Assembly (NCBI GenBank): GCA_022843085.1
Contig: JALHOI010000115.1
Location: 1-6,542, forward strand
Source: Pseudobdellovibrionaceae bacterium
GTDB lineage: Bacteria; Bdellovibrionota; Bdellovibrionia; Bdellovibrionales; JAMPXM01
Length of the DNA: 6,542 nt
Reading direction: 5' to 3'
The notes beneath the pieces were generated by a model that was not told the origin of the DNA, made no database searches, and was given only the letters and a program-made list of their open reading frames with translations. Positions 1-6,522 of this stretch are shown here, piece by piece. The position numbers and the translations under genes are program-made. Within the stretch, counting starts at the first letter, position 1; the number at the start of each line of letters is the position of its first letter.

Positions 1-120
1 GGTTGGTCGGATCTTTGCGGTGTCAAAACACTAGCCGAGATTTGGAAGCTGCAGCGGCAACGCGTGAAGCTGATTGGGCCTGACCTTCACATTACGGGCC
101 GTTTCGATTTACCGATGTAA
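1..120 (+). CDS. C-terminal fragment of an unidentified protein
   Basis: Frame 1 is open from the left edge of the window to a TAA stop at 118-120, giving the last 39 residues of a plus-strand gene whose start lies outside. The other two plus frames and most minus frames contain stops here, which favours this reading. The fragment begins GWSDLCGVKTLAEIW and ends ITGRFDLPM. The opening WSD resembles the motif seen near the C-terminal side of the catalytic domain in mannose-1-phosphate guanylyltransferases. However, too few residues follow and the usual Gly-Asn motif is absent, so I do not assign that function. The stop lies 15 bases from the stop of the converging methyltransferase gene, with no visible terminator between them. 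Coding status is likely but not certain. Confidence 0.45.
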   Translation, partial: GWSDLCGVKTLAEIWKLQRQRVKLIGPDLHITGRFDLPM

Positions 121-135
121 ACCTCACGGTCTAAA

Positions 136-960
136 TCATTTGTTGTGACTGTTGTCTTTCGCGACAAGTTTTAATTTTTCAATAGTTTGAAACAGGACTT
201 TTTCTAGCAATCGCACGTCGTCCGGTGACGGGCAGTGCGAAAGAATCACGCGGTTGAGCGAAGTCTCGATGTTGATTTTTCGAGAACTCAAATCAAAACC
301 GAGCATTTCAAGCCACTGACGAATCGCTTTTCGCGGATACTCAAGCCGACCCGGAGCGAGCGCGACGGGGGCCCCGTCTTTGAAACCGGTCCCGTGGTCG
401 CCGGCGCCGAGGTCGCGTGTTCTTGGCGCAGCCAAGCCAAGTTCGGTTTCTAAAATGTAAAGCGCGATCAAGACGGCGTGCGACAAGTTGAAACTTGTGT
501 GTGCACCGGTCGCAGGTAACCGACAAATGAAATTTGCCGGCTCGAGCTCTTCGAGAGTCATGCCGTCGTCTTCAGTGCCGAAATGAAGCTGGACGTGTGT
601 ATCGCCGTTCCAGATCGGGTGTGCGGGTTCGTCGCGAAACTTCGCAAGCAGGCCAGAGAAGTCGTTGACGCGTTTGCCATACCCGTCGCGTGCACTGAAC
701 GCTATTTTTACGCCTTGCCCATGTTGTTCGAGAAACGTTTCAACAGACTCGTGAATCGTCGCCGCTTTGAGAATGTCGGCACCATGAGTGGCCCCTTGCC
801 GCGCTTCGTGCTGCACCATCGACGACGTCCAGTCGCAGCGGGGCGCGATGATGTGAAGCTCAGAGCAACCAAGATTTCCCATGGCGCGGGCACACATGCC
901 AATGTTGCGCGGGTAGATTGGGCGATGAAGCACGACGGCCGTGCGCGCCAGCGTTGTCAC
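136..960 (-). CDS. trmJ: TrmJ-like SPOUT tRNA 2'-O-methyltransferase
   Basis: This 274-residue protein is a cytoplasmic S-adenosylmethionine-dependent SPOUT (TrmH/TrmJ family) RNA methyltransferase. By family it probably 2'-O-methylates nucleotide 32 of the tRNA anticodon loop. Motif 1 is visible as PRNIG at residues 17-21 followed by ARAM, where R25 matches the family's catalytic arginine. Motif 2 is FGTEDDG at 127-133 (usually FGxExxG). Motif 3 is SFNLSHAV at 156-163, part of the SAM-binding trefoil knot. Residues about 206-266 form a helical tail like that of TrmJ. A Gly-rich linker at about 184-205 makes it slightly longer than the 246-residue E. coli TrmJ. The start is GTG at 958-960; its GTGA overlaps the TGA stop of the hydroxylase gene by four bases, and no Shine-Dalgarno motif precedes it, so coupled translation is likely. 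A later Met start would cut motif 1. It is the last gene of the hldD operon. Family assignment is strong; the exact target (position 32 or another 2'-OH) is inferred. Confidence 0.85.
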   Translation of the reverse strand: MTTLARTAVVLHRPIYPRNIGMCARAMGNLGCSELHIIAPRCDWTSSMVQHEARQGATHGADILKAATIHESVETFLEQHGQGVKIAFSARDGYGKRVNDFSGLLAKFRDEPAHPIWNGDTHVQLHFGTEDDGMTLEELEPANFICRLPATGAHTSFNLSHAVLIALYILETELGLAAPRTRDLGAGDHGTGFKDGAPVALAPGRLEYPRKAIRQWLEMLGFDLSSRKINIETSLNRVILSHCPSPDDVRLLEKVLFQTIEKLKLVAKDNSHNK

Positions 961-2741
961 GGGTGGTGCAACGTTTTTCTCGCATCCGCGATATGAAGGG
1001 CCGCCGTCGGATTTTCGAGAGCGATTCTCTGAATGTTATCCAGCAGACGGCTCACCGATTCGTCTCGATTTTTTCCTAGGTTTTCAGCGACCTCGAGTAG
1101 GTCTGTCATCAGAAGCCAATCGTCAGCGCACCTCAAACTGGCCAAGTCGACCAATTGCCTCAATTTAACTTCGAGGCCCGGCGAGGCCGAAGATTTTGAA
1201 ACGGCCTCTGATACGAGTTTTCGAAGGCTCGCGACATCGCTATAAAGCTGATGCCGCAAGAGAACCGAATCTTCATACACGCGGCGTGGAATCGTTTTCT
1301 TCGTGAAATCTTCGGTCGCCCCAAAGCGAGCGCGGTCGGCCGGCCCACCGTAAACGCTGGCGACGTTAGCTCCGATAGCCATATCGAAGACTCCCCAAGC
1401 CGGGTCAAAGAGTAAATGGTCACCGTGTGTGGCACGAGCTTGTTCAAGCGTTGCGATCACGAGATTCTCGCTGGATGAGAAAATGAGTTTTGTAACGCGA
1501 CCTTGAACCACGACTCCGCTCTCGAAATAGAGTGAGACGGTGTTTCCACTTTTGAAGCCGATGCGTTCAAGCTCACCAGGCGTCAGAGATGCGAGCGCGA
1601 AGGCAGAAGAGCGTGACCCGTCGAACTCTACAGCCGCGCGTCCCAGCGGAGAGCCGAATCCGTGGTGGTGATGATCGACGCCTTGGCCCGCAATCTCGGT
1701 ACCGAGCAGTGAAAGTTGGGTCGGGCCATCAAACGAAAGATAGGCAGCTTCGCCTGCGGCGACTCGAAAATCTTTCAGACGGCCAGAAATTTGAAGTCCC
1801 GAATCGAGCTCGATCGTATTGACGGTTTTCGCTCGCTTGGCTTTTTCGAGTGACTCAACGCCCCCTCTACGAAACGCCATTTTCCTCGCTAGTTCTTCAA
1901 GTATGTCGCCGAGTCTTTCAAATGTGTCGACCACGAAAAGTTGTGGTTGCTGTTCGGTGATGTCGTAAGCGTACTGAATGCAGTCGATTGTCAGCGGAAT
2001 TTTCTTAACTGTAGCGCTCATCGCAGAGCGAGATTCGCCGATGGAAGACAGCAGACCCGCACCAAAAATCTTTGGATTTTTGAGATCACCAATCAAACCG
2101 TACTCGGCGGTCCACCAGTTCATTCGGCCCAGCACAGCGGCTTCTGAGGTGTCGGTCATCGCGTCGGTCAAATATTTAAGTCGCTTCTCGGCCTGTTGAA
2201 TTTGCCACGGGGTCGAACCCGGGTCTTCTTTCATATCAGAAAGAACTCGAATGGCCTCGTACTGCTCCATATCTTCGCGCGACAAAATCGCTTTGCTTGC
2301 CACCTGCGCATAAGATTTCAAATAGCTCGCGAAAGACGGATCGACGAGAATTGGAGCATGCCCGGCCGCTTCGTGAACAATGTCTGGCGCTGGCGTGTAG
2401 AGAAGGTGATCAACAGAACGCATGTCGCTTGCGATCGGAAGAACTCCAAGTGATTGAAGCTCCATGAAGGCGGCGGGCGGAATAAAACCGCTGACAGAAA
2501 CCGCGCGCCAGCCAAACTTTTCAAGCTTATCGTTCATGACCTCAATGTGAGGAATTGAATCCGTTTCGATACCGGTTCGCGCAAGGCCCTCGAGATAACA
2601 AGGGTGTGCGTGTTCTGACAAAAAAGACTTTAGCTGGCGCATAATGTGGCGCCAGGCCGATTGGTCGACAGGCGTGTAACGCGCGTAATCTTGGTCGACC
2701 GCGTAGCGCTCGAGATGCGGCGGAAGCCGGCTCACAGCCAC
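957..2741 (-). CDS. Aromatic amino acid hydroxylase, long form (phenylalanine 4-monooxygenase family)
   Basis: This 594-residue cytoplasmic enzyme belongs to the tetrahydropterin-dependent aromatic amino acid hydroxylases, which use O2 and Fe(II), most often to convert phenylalanine to tyrosine. The catalytic domain occupies residues about 1-290. It has RSVDHLLYTPAPD followed by HEAAGH, giving iron ligands H123 and H128, with the third ligand E213 in WWTAEYGL. There is no N-terminal ACT regulatory domain. The C-terminal half (about 300-594) is an extension also present, to my knowledge, in long bacterial members of roughly 580 residues. It includes GPTQLS, GFGSP preceded by four histidines (about 358-361), a WGVFDMAIG segment and GGPADR, and ends in a helical region. 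Two GTG starts are possible. The one at 2739-2741 overlaps hldD by ten bases. The one at 2733-2735 gives a four-base GTGA overlap and sits nine bases after an AGGA, so it may be the true start. Substrate (Phe, Tyr or Trp) cannot be read with certainty. No pterin-recycling gene is in the window. Confidence 0.9.
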   Translation of the reverse strand: MAVSRLPPHLERYAVDQDYARYTPVDQSAWRHIMRQLKSFLSEHAHPCYLEGLARTGIETDSIPHIEVMNDKLEKFGWRAVSVSGFIPPAAFMELQSLGVLPIASDMRSVDHLLYTPAPDIVHEAAGHAPILVDPSFASYLKSYAQVASKAILSREDMEQYEAIRVLSDMKEDPGSTPWQIQQAEKRLKYLTDAMTDTSEAAVLGRMNWWTAEYGLIGDLKNPKIFGAGLLSSIGESRSAMSATVKKIPLTIDCIQYAYDITEQQPQLFVVDTFERLGDILEELARKMAFRRGGVESLEKAKRAKTVNTIELDSGLQISGRLKDFRVAAGEAAYLSFDGPTQLSLLGTEIAGQGVDHHHHGFGSPLGRAAVEFDGSRSSAFALASLTPGELERIGFKSGNTVSLYFESGVVVQGRVTKLIFSSSENLVIATLEQARATHGDHLLFDPAWGVFDMAIGANVASVYGGPADRARFGATEDFTKKTIPRRVYEDSVLLRHQLYSDVASLRKLVSEAVSKSSASPGLEVKLRQLVDLASLRCADDWLLMTDLLEVAENLGKNRDESVSRLLDNIQRIALENPTAALHIADARKTLHHP

Positions 2742-3769
2742 GGATCCTGTTCAGGGCCACCGTCAAACTTCTTTAAATGATTCGCGACGTAGTCTGAAAT
2801 TGCGTTTTCAAGCGTCCACCGCGGTTTCGTCAGGCCCAGCGACATCAAACGATCAATCTTAGCTTCTGTGAAGTATTGATAGCGGGGTCGCATCTCGACG
2901 GGTACTTCGATGTAGTCGATCGCAAGCGGCTTTTCGAGCGCTTTGAAAGTTGCGCCTGCGAGGTCGTTCCAGCTGCGTGCCTGTCCGAAACCCATGTTGT
3001 AGATGCCGCTGGTCGCGGCAAGACCCGATTGCGATTTACGGCGCGCCTCAATAGCACGGATAACCAGCTCGTCCATCCAGCGAACAATGTCTTTCGCGTA
3101 GACGAAGTCGCGCAGCTGTTGACCATCTTTGTAGTCGGGGTGGTGAGATTTAAAAAGTTTCAGCCGGCCGGTTTCCCGAATCTGATGAAACGCCTTGAAG
3201 ACGACGCTCGCCATATCCTTCTTCAAATATTCGTTGGGCCCAAACACGTTAAAAAATCGCAGGCCGTACCAACTTGGCGGTTGGTGTTCGCGGCCCGCAA
3301 TCGATTCGTCGACAAAACAATCAAACTGTGCTTTCGAGTCGCCGTAGGGATTCAACGGCTTAAAAGTCTTTGTCGGGGTCGCATCGTCAAAGCCGTTCGA
3401 ACCATCGCCGTAGACAGCACCACTCGACGCATAGATCATCGGCTTTTCAAACTGTGTGCACCAATTCCAGATTTTCCGTGTGTAGTCGAAGTTGTTTTCC
3501 GTAAGAAAACTGACATCCATTTCAGTTGTCGATGAACACGCACCCATGTGAATGACGGCGGTAACGTTAGCTTGCGCTTCGCCTGTTTCGAGAAACGACA
3601 ACAACTCATCTTTGAGAAGAAATCGGCTGATTTGTCGTTTTGCGAGAACACCGGGCCGCGATTCAGGTGGAACCGTGTCGACGGCGACGATGTCGCGAAC
3701 TCCGCGAGTGTTCAGCTGCCAAATCATGGCGGATCCGATAAAGCCTGTCGCACCTGTAACGATGATCAT
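2732..3769 (-). CDS. hldD: ADP-glyceromanno-heptose 6-epimerase
   Basis: HldD (RfaD) converts ADP-D-glycero-D-manno-heptose to ADP-L-glycero-D-manno-heptose in the cytoplasm, the last step in making the heptose donor for the LPS inner core. The 345-residue protein is a short-chain dehydrogenase/reductase. It has a Rossmann NADP-binding motif GATGFIG at residues 6-12, the HldD-typical MGACSSTTEMD at 75-85, ASSGAVYGDG at 114-123 and the YxxxK pair Y142/K146. It also has FNVFGPNE...MASV at 173-189, where K183 aligns with the second catalytic lysine of the E. coli enzyme, DFVYAKD at 221-227, and RYQYFTEAKID near 296-306. It is about 35 residues longer than E. coli HldD, partly from a basic insert near 241-253. 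The ATG at 3767-3769 immediately precedes the Rossmann strand, so no later start is possible. The Shine-Dalgarno match is weak. It is the first gene of a three-gene operon and its TGA lies inside the start region of the hydroxylase. Confidence 0.95.
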   Translation of the reverse strand: MIIVTGATGFIGSAMIWQLNTRGVRDIVAVDTVPPESRPGVLAKRQISRFLLKDELLSFLETGEAQANVTAVIHMGACSSTTEMDVSFLTENNFDYTRKIWNWCTQFEKPMIYASSGAVYGDGSNGFDDATPTKTFKPLNPYGDSKAQFDCFVDESIAGREHQPPSWYGLRFFNVFGPNEYLKKDMASVVFKAFHQIRETGRLKLFKSHHPDYKDGQQLRDFVYAKDIVRWMDELVIRAIEARRKSQSGLAATSGIYNMGFGQARSWNDLAGATFKALEKPLAIDYIEVPVEMRPRYQYFTEAKIDRLMSLGLTKPRWTLENAISDYVANHLKKFDGGPEQDPWL

Positions 3770-3895
3770 GACTTATTAGTTAGCGCGTCGTGCAGACGCC
3801 GTCTAGACCCGGTTCGGTGGAATTTAAATGGCATTTTTGCTGCAAGTGCTACCCAGCTGCAGACCCTCCTTAAATCTCTCTCAGGAGTAAGTTTC
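3770..3895. promoter_or_regulatory. Divergent intergenic region between hldD and the exported-protein gene
   Basis: These 126 bases separate two divergently transcribed genes and must hold or lie near both promoters. I could not find a convincing sigma-70 -35/-10 pair on either strand. AT-rich stretches at 3821-3828 (AATTTAAA) and 3870-3875 (TTAAAT) are possible -10 elements for the plus-strand gene, and TAACTAATAA next to the hldD start is a poor candidate on the minus strand. An 11-base dyad, AGACG-C-CGTCT at 3794-3804, and an overlapping GCGTC/GACGC inverted repeat at 3785-3799 could be an operator. This is unproven. Confidence 0.3.
3883..3887 (+). promoter_or_regulatory. Ribosome binding site deciding the start of the exported-protein gene
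   Basis: AGGAG lies eight bases before the GTG at 3896-3898. This selects that GTG over the long in-frame upstream extension, which has no comparable site and would place the hydrophobic signal segment internally. Confidence 0.75.
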
Positions 3896-4426
3896 GTGAG
3901 ACTCATTGCATTCGCTCTGGTCGCATTCGCGTCGATTCCCATGGCCTCACACGGGCGCACTGAAGCCCATTTTCGGCAGATCGACGCCTTGAATGTTTTC
4001 CTGATTCCGGCAAACCCGGCGGCCGTGAGTTTGCTTTTACTGCGCGCCGAGGCCGACGACGGTAAAAAACGAGTTTTGGCGAAGCAATATCACGAAAGCA
4101 TCATTCAAAACTTAACTCCTCTCCTTTTTGGCGACATCAGGTGGTTTCAAATGCGCCAAGGTTCGGCGTGGGGCACCAACGTATACGAAGCGGTGTTCGG
4201 GCCGGGTAGGCGCTACTACGAAATTCAGTTCGTCATGCCTTGGACAGAGGCCGCGAATCAGACACCCGTTAAATGCGCGGCCTCGTTCTACAGGCACGCT
4301 GTGTCGATTTCACAATGCGTGAAGGGCCTGGTCCAAATAAAATTTGTCCACGAATCTGGCGACGTCCTCGATGCTCTTATGTTCTCGCGCCAAGAGATCT
4401 CGCGCCAAATGCGATTACCAGATTGA
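3896..4426 (+). CDS. Exported protein of unknown function
   Basis: This 176-residue protein is not one I recognise. It opens with a short, typical Sec signal peptide: MRLIAFALVAFASIPMASHG, with a basic residue at position 2 and a hydrophobic core at about 3-16. Cleavage is likely near residues 17-24, either after ASHG or after the TEA just beyond. No lipobox cysteine is present, so a soluble periplasmic or secreted protein is expected. The mature part is rich in aromatics (WFQMR, RRYYEIQF) and has just two cysteines, C127 and C141, which could form a disulfide. There are no internal transmembrane segments. A GTG start is chosen because of the AGGAG eight bases upstream and the signal peptide beginning right there. 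The open frame extends upstream to about 3548, but that part runs antisense over hldD. It stands alone, divergent from hldD and convergent with the selO-like gene, and is followed by a probable terminator. I propose no function. Confidence 0.75.
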   Translation: MRLIAFALVAFASIPMASHGRTEAHFRQIDALNVFLIPANPAAVSLLLLRAEADDGKKRVLAKQYHESIIQNLTPLLFGDIRWFQMRQGSAWGTNVYEAVFGPGRRYYEIQFVMPWTEAANQTPVKCAASFYRHAVSISQCVKGLVQIKFVHESGDVLDALMFSRQEISRQMRLPD

Positions 4427-4491
4427 CTCAACACCAAAGTCGTCGTCGCGAACTGAACATTCGATTTGAATTGAAGGGCTGAAGACCGCCA

Positions 4492-4515
4492 AGTAGGCGT
4501 CGGCTTGAGCCTACT
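4492..4515. repeat. Stem-loop between convergent genes
   Basis: AGTAGGC at 4492-4498 pairs perfectly with GCCTACT at 4509-4515 across a ten-base loop. It is not directly followed by a T-run on either strand, so it is a weak terminator by itself. It lies immediately upstream of the GC-rich hairpin at 4517-4530 and may act with it, or serve the converging minus-strand gene that ends at 4536. Confidence 0.5.
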
Positions 4516-4516
4516 C

Positions 4517-4534
4517 TCGCGGGGGCGCGATTTT
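4517..4534 (+). terminator. Probable intrinsic terminator of the exported-protein gene
   Basis: TCGCG at 4517-4521 pairs with CGCGA at 4526-4530 across a GGGG loop and is followed by TTTT at 4531-4534. The stem is short (5 bp) but rich in GC, and the T-run is only four bases, so strength is modest. Its position, 90 bases after the stop of the plus-strand gene and directly before the stop of the converging gene, supports the call. Confidence 0.5.
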
Positions 4535-4535
4535 G

Positions 4536-6416
4536 TCAGATATCTTCTTCGTGTTCGAGCGAGATATTAACGAGAGTGTTGAAGAGGTCACCGGCTCCGC
4601 TCGAGACGACCGAGGGTCGGGTGTTCGGTGGGTTGTGTGGGGCTTGCGACGCGATAAAGAGTTCGACCGCGTGGCGAAGATCGTCGAGCGTGACTCCGCG
4701 CTTTCGAGCTTTGACAATTTCTTCGACAAGGTACTCGGATCCATTTCCGGTTATTCGCCCCTCGAAGTTTTTTTGTCGCGACCGCTGGCGCAACGATCGC
4801 AGTTTCGCGGGGTGAAGTTTTTCGCCGTACAACGCCTTCATGAATTCAATGTACGAATTCAAAAATGTTTCGATTTTAGTTTTCAAAGCTCCGCGTAGTT
4901 TAAGGTCGCTACGTTTCGCAAACGATGATCGCATCAGCTCCAGACAAACTACTGCTTCGGGTGCTTTCCAAATTCGATTTTCATCGATTGCGATATCTGG
5001 AAGTTCTCGCAGAAGTTTTCTCATATTGAAAACGGCAGGGCGGTTGACGCCGTCAGGAAGTTTTCTTAGGCCCGCTTTGGTTTTTGTCGTCTCGAGTTTT
5101 AAGAACGCTGAGTAAAGCGCCTCAACCGCGCGCTTATTTGATCCCTGGAGGGACGTGTCGGCATCATTTGAGTCAAGACCGAGCTGCGCTAGAAATTCCC
5201 GACGAATTTCAAGATCGAATTCGCGATCGAAGATTCGGCTGGCTTCACAGTTGGCGAATTTTTCTAAATTTGCTTTGCGACCTGTTTCTAGAAACTCGAC
5301 CGCTTGTGCGAAAACTTGAATCGTAAACCGCGCTTTGCCGCGCTGTTCATTTAGATTTGTCGAGAAACGTTCGACGTCGTCGTACCGGTACTGATCGTGG
5401 CGAAGTCCGAACTGCCTTATGCTTCCGTAGTCGATGATGCCCGCGTTCGCTAAAACGTTGTCGCCGTCCCAGTCGAGCCAGGCGAAGATGTAGCGGCGCT
5501 CTAGCTGTGCGGCGAACTGCGCAAAAGATCGTGCGATTTCGTTCACCGCTCGTCGGTAGCGGTCAGGGCCTCGCGGGTTCCATGACCAGGCGCCGTTTTC
5601 GTGTTGCCGCTGGATGACGAGATCAAACCCGCGTGCGAGAGTGTCGCGTTCGCCTTGCTTCAGCCAAAGAAATAGGTGTGCCGGACGAAATAGGTTCGGT
5701 GCTGCGCGAACTCCGATGCCAACGCCGCGACCGAGGTCAATGACCGCAAGAACTCGTTCCGTCGACAATCCGTTTCGATGAAAAATTTCTGAGAAAATTG
5801 CGCTGCCGATGAGTTCACTTGTATCCGCCTGGCCACAGCCGTAGCCGAATTCTTCGGTGCCGGTCTTAAGATTTCGCGCCGCTTCGACCGAGCCTGGTGA
5901 AAGTTGTGTCACGCCCGTGCCGCGGCTCGAGACATCCCATGTTGTACCGCGATGGCGAATTGTTCCGTTCCAAATTCCACGGCCGTCTCCACTCGTCCGA
6001 CCTTGTTTGTCGGCGTGTTGCAATTGTAGATAGCGCGTAGCCATGTAGGGCTTAGGTTTGAGTAGGTTCGGCGGAATCGCGGGGCCGTTTTCTTGATCCC
6101 ACTCATTGACGATTTGAATGCTAAACGTCTCGATAATTTTTTTGTCGAGCTCGGGCGTCATTTTGTGCGGATGATCTGCGGGTATCAGACCCATATCTTT
6201 AGCGAGATGAAAATTGAACCACATCACCTGACCGCGCGAAAGTTTGCGCACAGGGTACAAGACGCAACCTTCAGGAACTTTGTCCTGCCACGGATGCGCG
6301 CCATCGATCTCGTCAAACGAATCGTAATCCCAGCGTTTTTCCTCTTGTTTCCTAGAGGGCTGTCCGGGTGTCGGCTGATTCCAGGCTGCGGGTCGTGTTG
6401 CCAATCGTTTCGACAT
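4536..6416 (-). CDS. Divergent SelO-like (YdiU family) pseudokinase-fold protein, possible AMP-transferase
   Basis: This 626-residue protein aligns by eye with SelO, a kinase-fold enzyme that AMPylates proteins using an inverted ATP. Correspondences in order are WFNFHLAKDMGL (66-77, SelO N-terminal region), GDGR (143-146), TTWDVSSRGTG (158-168, SelO WxLQLKGAG), SAIFSE...RVLAV (205-225), and VRAAPNLFR (236-244), where R237 and R244 keep the seven-residue spacing of SelO R176/R183. The metal site follows as GDN at 318-320 and DYG at 329-331, with the same N-to-D spacing of nine. Differences: the usual lysine of LKGAG is R165, the helix-C glutamate aligns with S205 (E201 lies one turn away), and about 17 residues are inserted between them. 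It has about 150 more residues than E. coli SelO. The C-terminal Cys/Sec pair is absent; the only cysteines are C51, C194, C390 and C491. The start is ATG at 6414-6416 with AGGA seven bases upstream. No signal peptide is visible. Family assignment is fairly sure; catalytic activity is not. Confidence 0.75.
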   Translation of the reverse strand: MSKRLATRPAAWNQPTPGQPSRKQEEKRWDYDSFDEIDGAHPWQDKVPEGCVLYPVRKLSRGQVMWFNFHLAKDMGLIPADHPHKMTPELDKKIIETFSIQIVNEWDQENGPAIPPNLLKPKPYMATRYLQLQHADKQGRTSGDGRGIWNGTIRHRGTTWDVSSRGTGVTQLSPGSVEAARNLKTGTEEFGYGCGQADTSELIGSAIFSEIFHRNGLSTERVLAVIDLGRGVGIGVRAAPNLFRPAHLFLWLKQGERDTLARGFDLVIQRQHENGAWSWNPRGPDRYRRAVNEIARSFAQFAAQLERRYIFAWLDWDGDNVLANAGIIDYGSIRQFGLRHDQYRYDDVERFSTNLNEQRGKARFTIQVFAQAVEFLETGRKANLEKFANCEASRIFDREFDLEIRREFLAQLGLDSNDADTSLQGSNKRAVEALYSAFLKLETTKTKAGLRKLPDGVNRPAVFNMRKLLRELPDIAIDENRIWKAPEAVVCLELMRSSFAKRSDLKLRGALKTKIETFLNSYIEFMKALYGEKLHPAKLRSLRQRSRQKNFEGRITGNGSEYLVEEIVKARKRGVTLDDLRHAVELFIASQAPHNPPNTRPSVVSSGAGDLFNTLVNISLEHEEDI

Positions 6417-6423
6417 TGCACGT

Positions 6424-6427
6424 TCCT
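6424..6427 (-). promoter_or_regulatory. Ribosome binding site of the selO-like gene
   Basis: On the minus strand AGGA lies seven bases before the ATG at 6414-6416. This supports that start over upstream in-frame or alternative-frame starts, which would run into the G/C-rich palindromic region. Confidence 0.65.
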
Positions 6428-6465
6428 ATCGGCGCCGCGCGTCTCACCTTGAGCAATTGGACCAA

Positions 6466-6484
6466 GGGCGGGAGGGGGGAGGGG
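6466..6484 (+). other. Potential G-quadruplex motif
   Basis: Four G-runs (GGG, GGG, six G, four G) are separated by single bases C, A and A. This fits the G3+N1-7 pattern with all one-base loops, the arrangement usually associated with very stable parallel quadruplexes. It lies 50-68 bases upstream of the selO-like start, with the G-rich strand being the template strand for that gene. It abuts the perfect palindrome on its right. Confidence 0.55.
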
Positions 6485-6522
6485 AAGGTACCTGCTTCCC
6501 AAATTTGGGAAGCAGGTACCTT
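6485..6522. repeat. Perfect 38-base palindrome near the window's right edge
   Basis: The arms at 6485-6503 and 6504-6522 are exact reverse complements with no spacer, centred on AAATTT. Each arm contains GGTACC and GCTTCCC or its complement. Beyond the arms, the G-rich left flank and the run of 12 C at 6524-6535 continue to pair with occasional mismatches. It could be a REP/MITE-like intergenic hairpin, a strong terminator for a gene to the right, or a fold-back assembly artefact at a contig end. It has no adjacent T-run suited to a classic terminator. Confidence 0.8.

Noticed and set aside
1..120. Assignment of the left-edge fragment to a nucleotidyltransferase from its WSD motif
   Set aside because: Only 36 residues follow the motif and the expected Gly-Asn segment is missing, so the resemblance is too thin.
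583..996. 137-residue plus-strand open frame
   Set aside because: It is antisense to the TrmJ-like gene, which has clear SPOUT motifs, and its product is basic and without family features.
2876..3535. 219-residue plus-strand open frame
   Set aside because: It lies wholly antisense to hldD, whose motifs are unambiguous, and its translation shows no recognisable motif; it is a shadow frame.
3548..3895. Upstream extension of the exported-protein frame
   Set aside because: It overlaps hldD antisense and would bury the signal peptide; the AGGAG-GTG at 3883-3898 gives a better start.
6093..6452. Plus-strand 119-residue frame at the right end
   Set aside because: It is antisense to the N-terminal part of the SelO-like gene, where the alignment to the family supports minus-strand coding.
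6447..6467. CCTTG/CAAGG inverted repeat as an operator
   Set aside because: It has only five paired bases across an eleven-base spacer, which is easily expected by chance.
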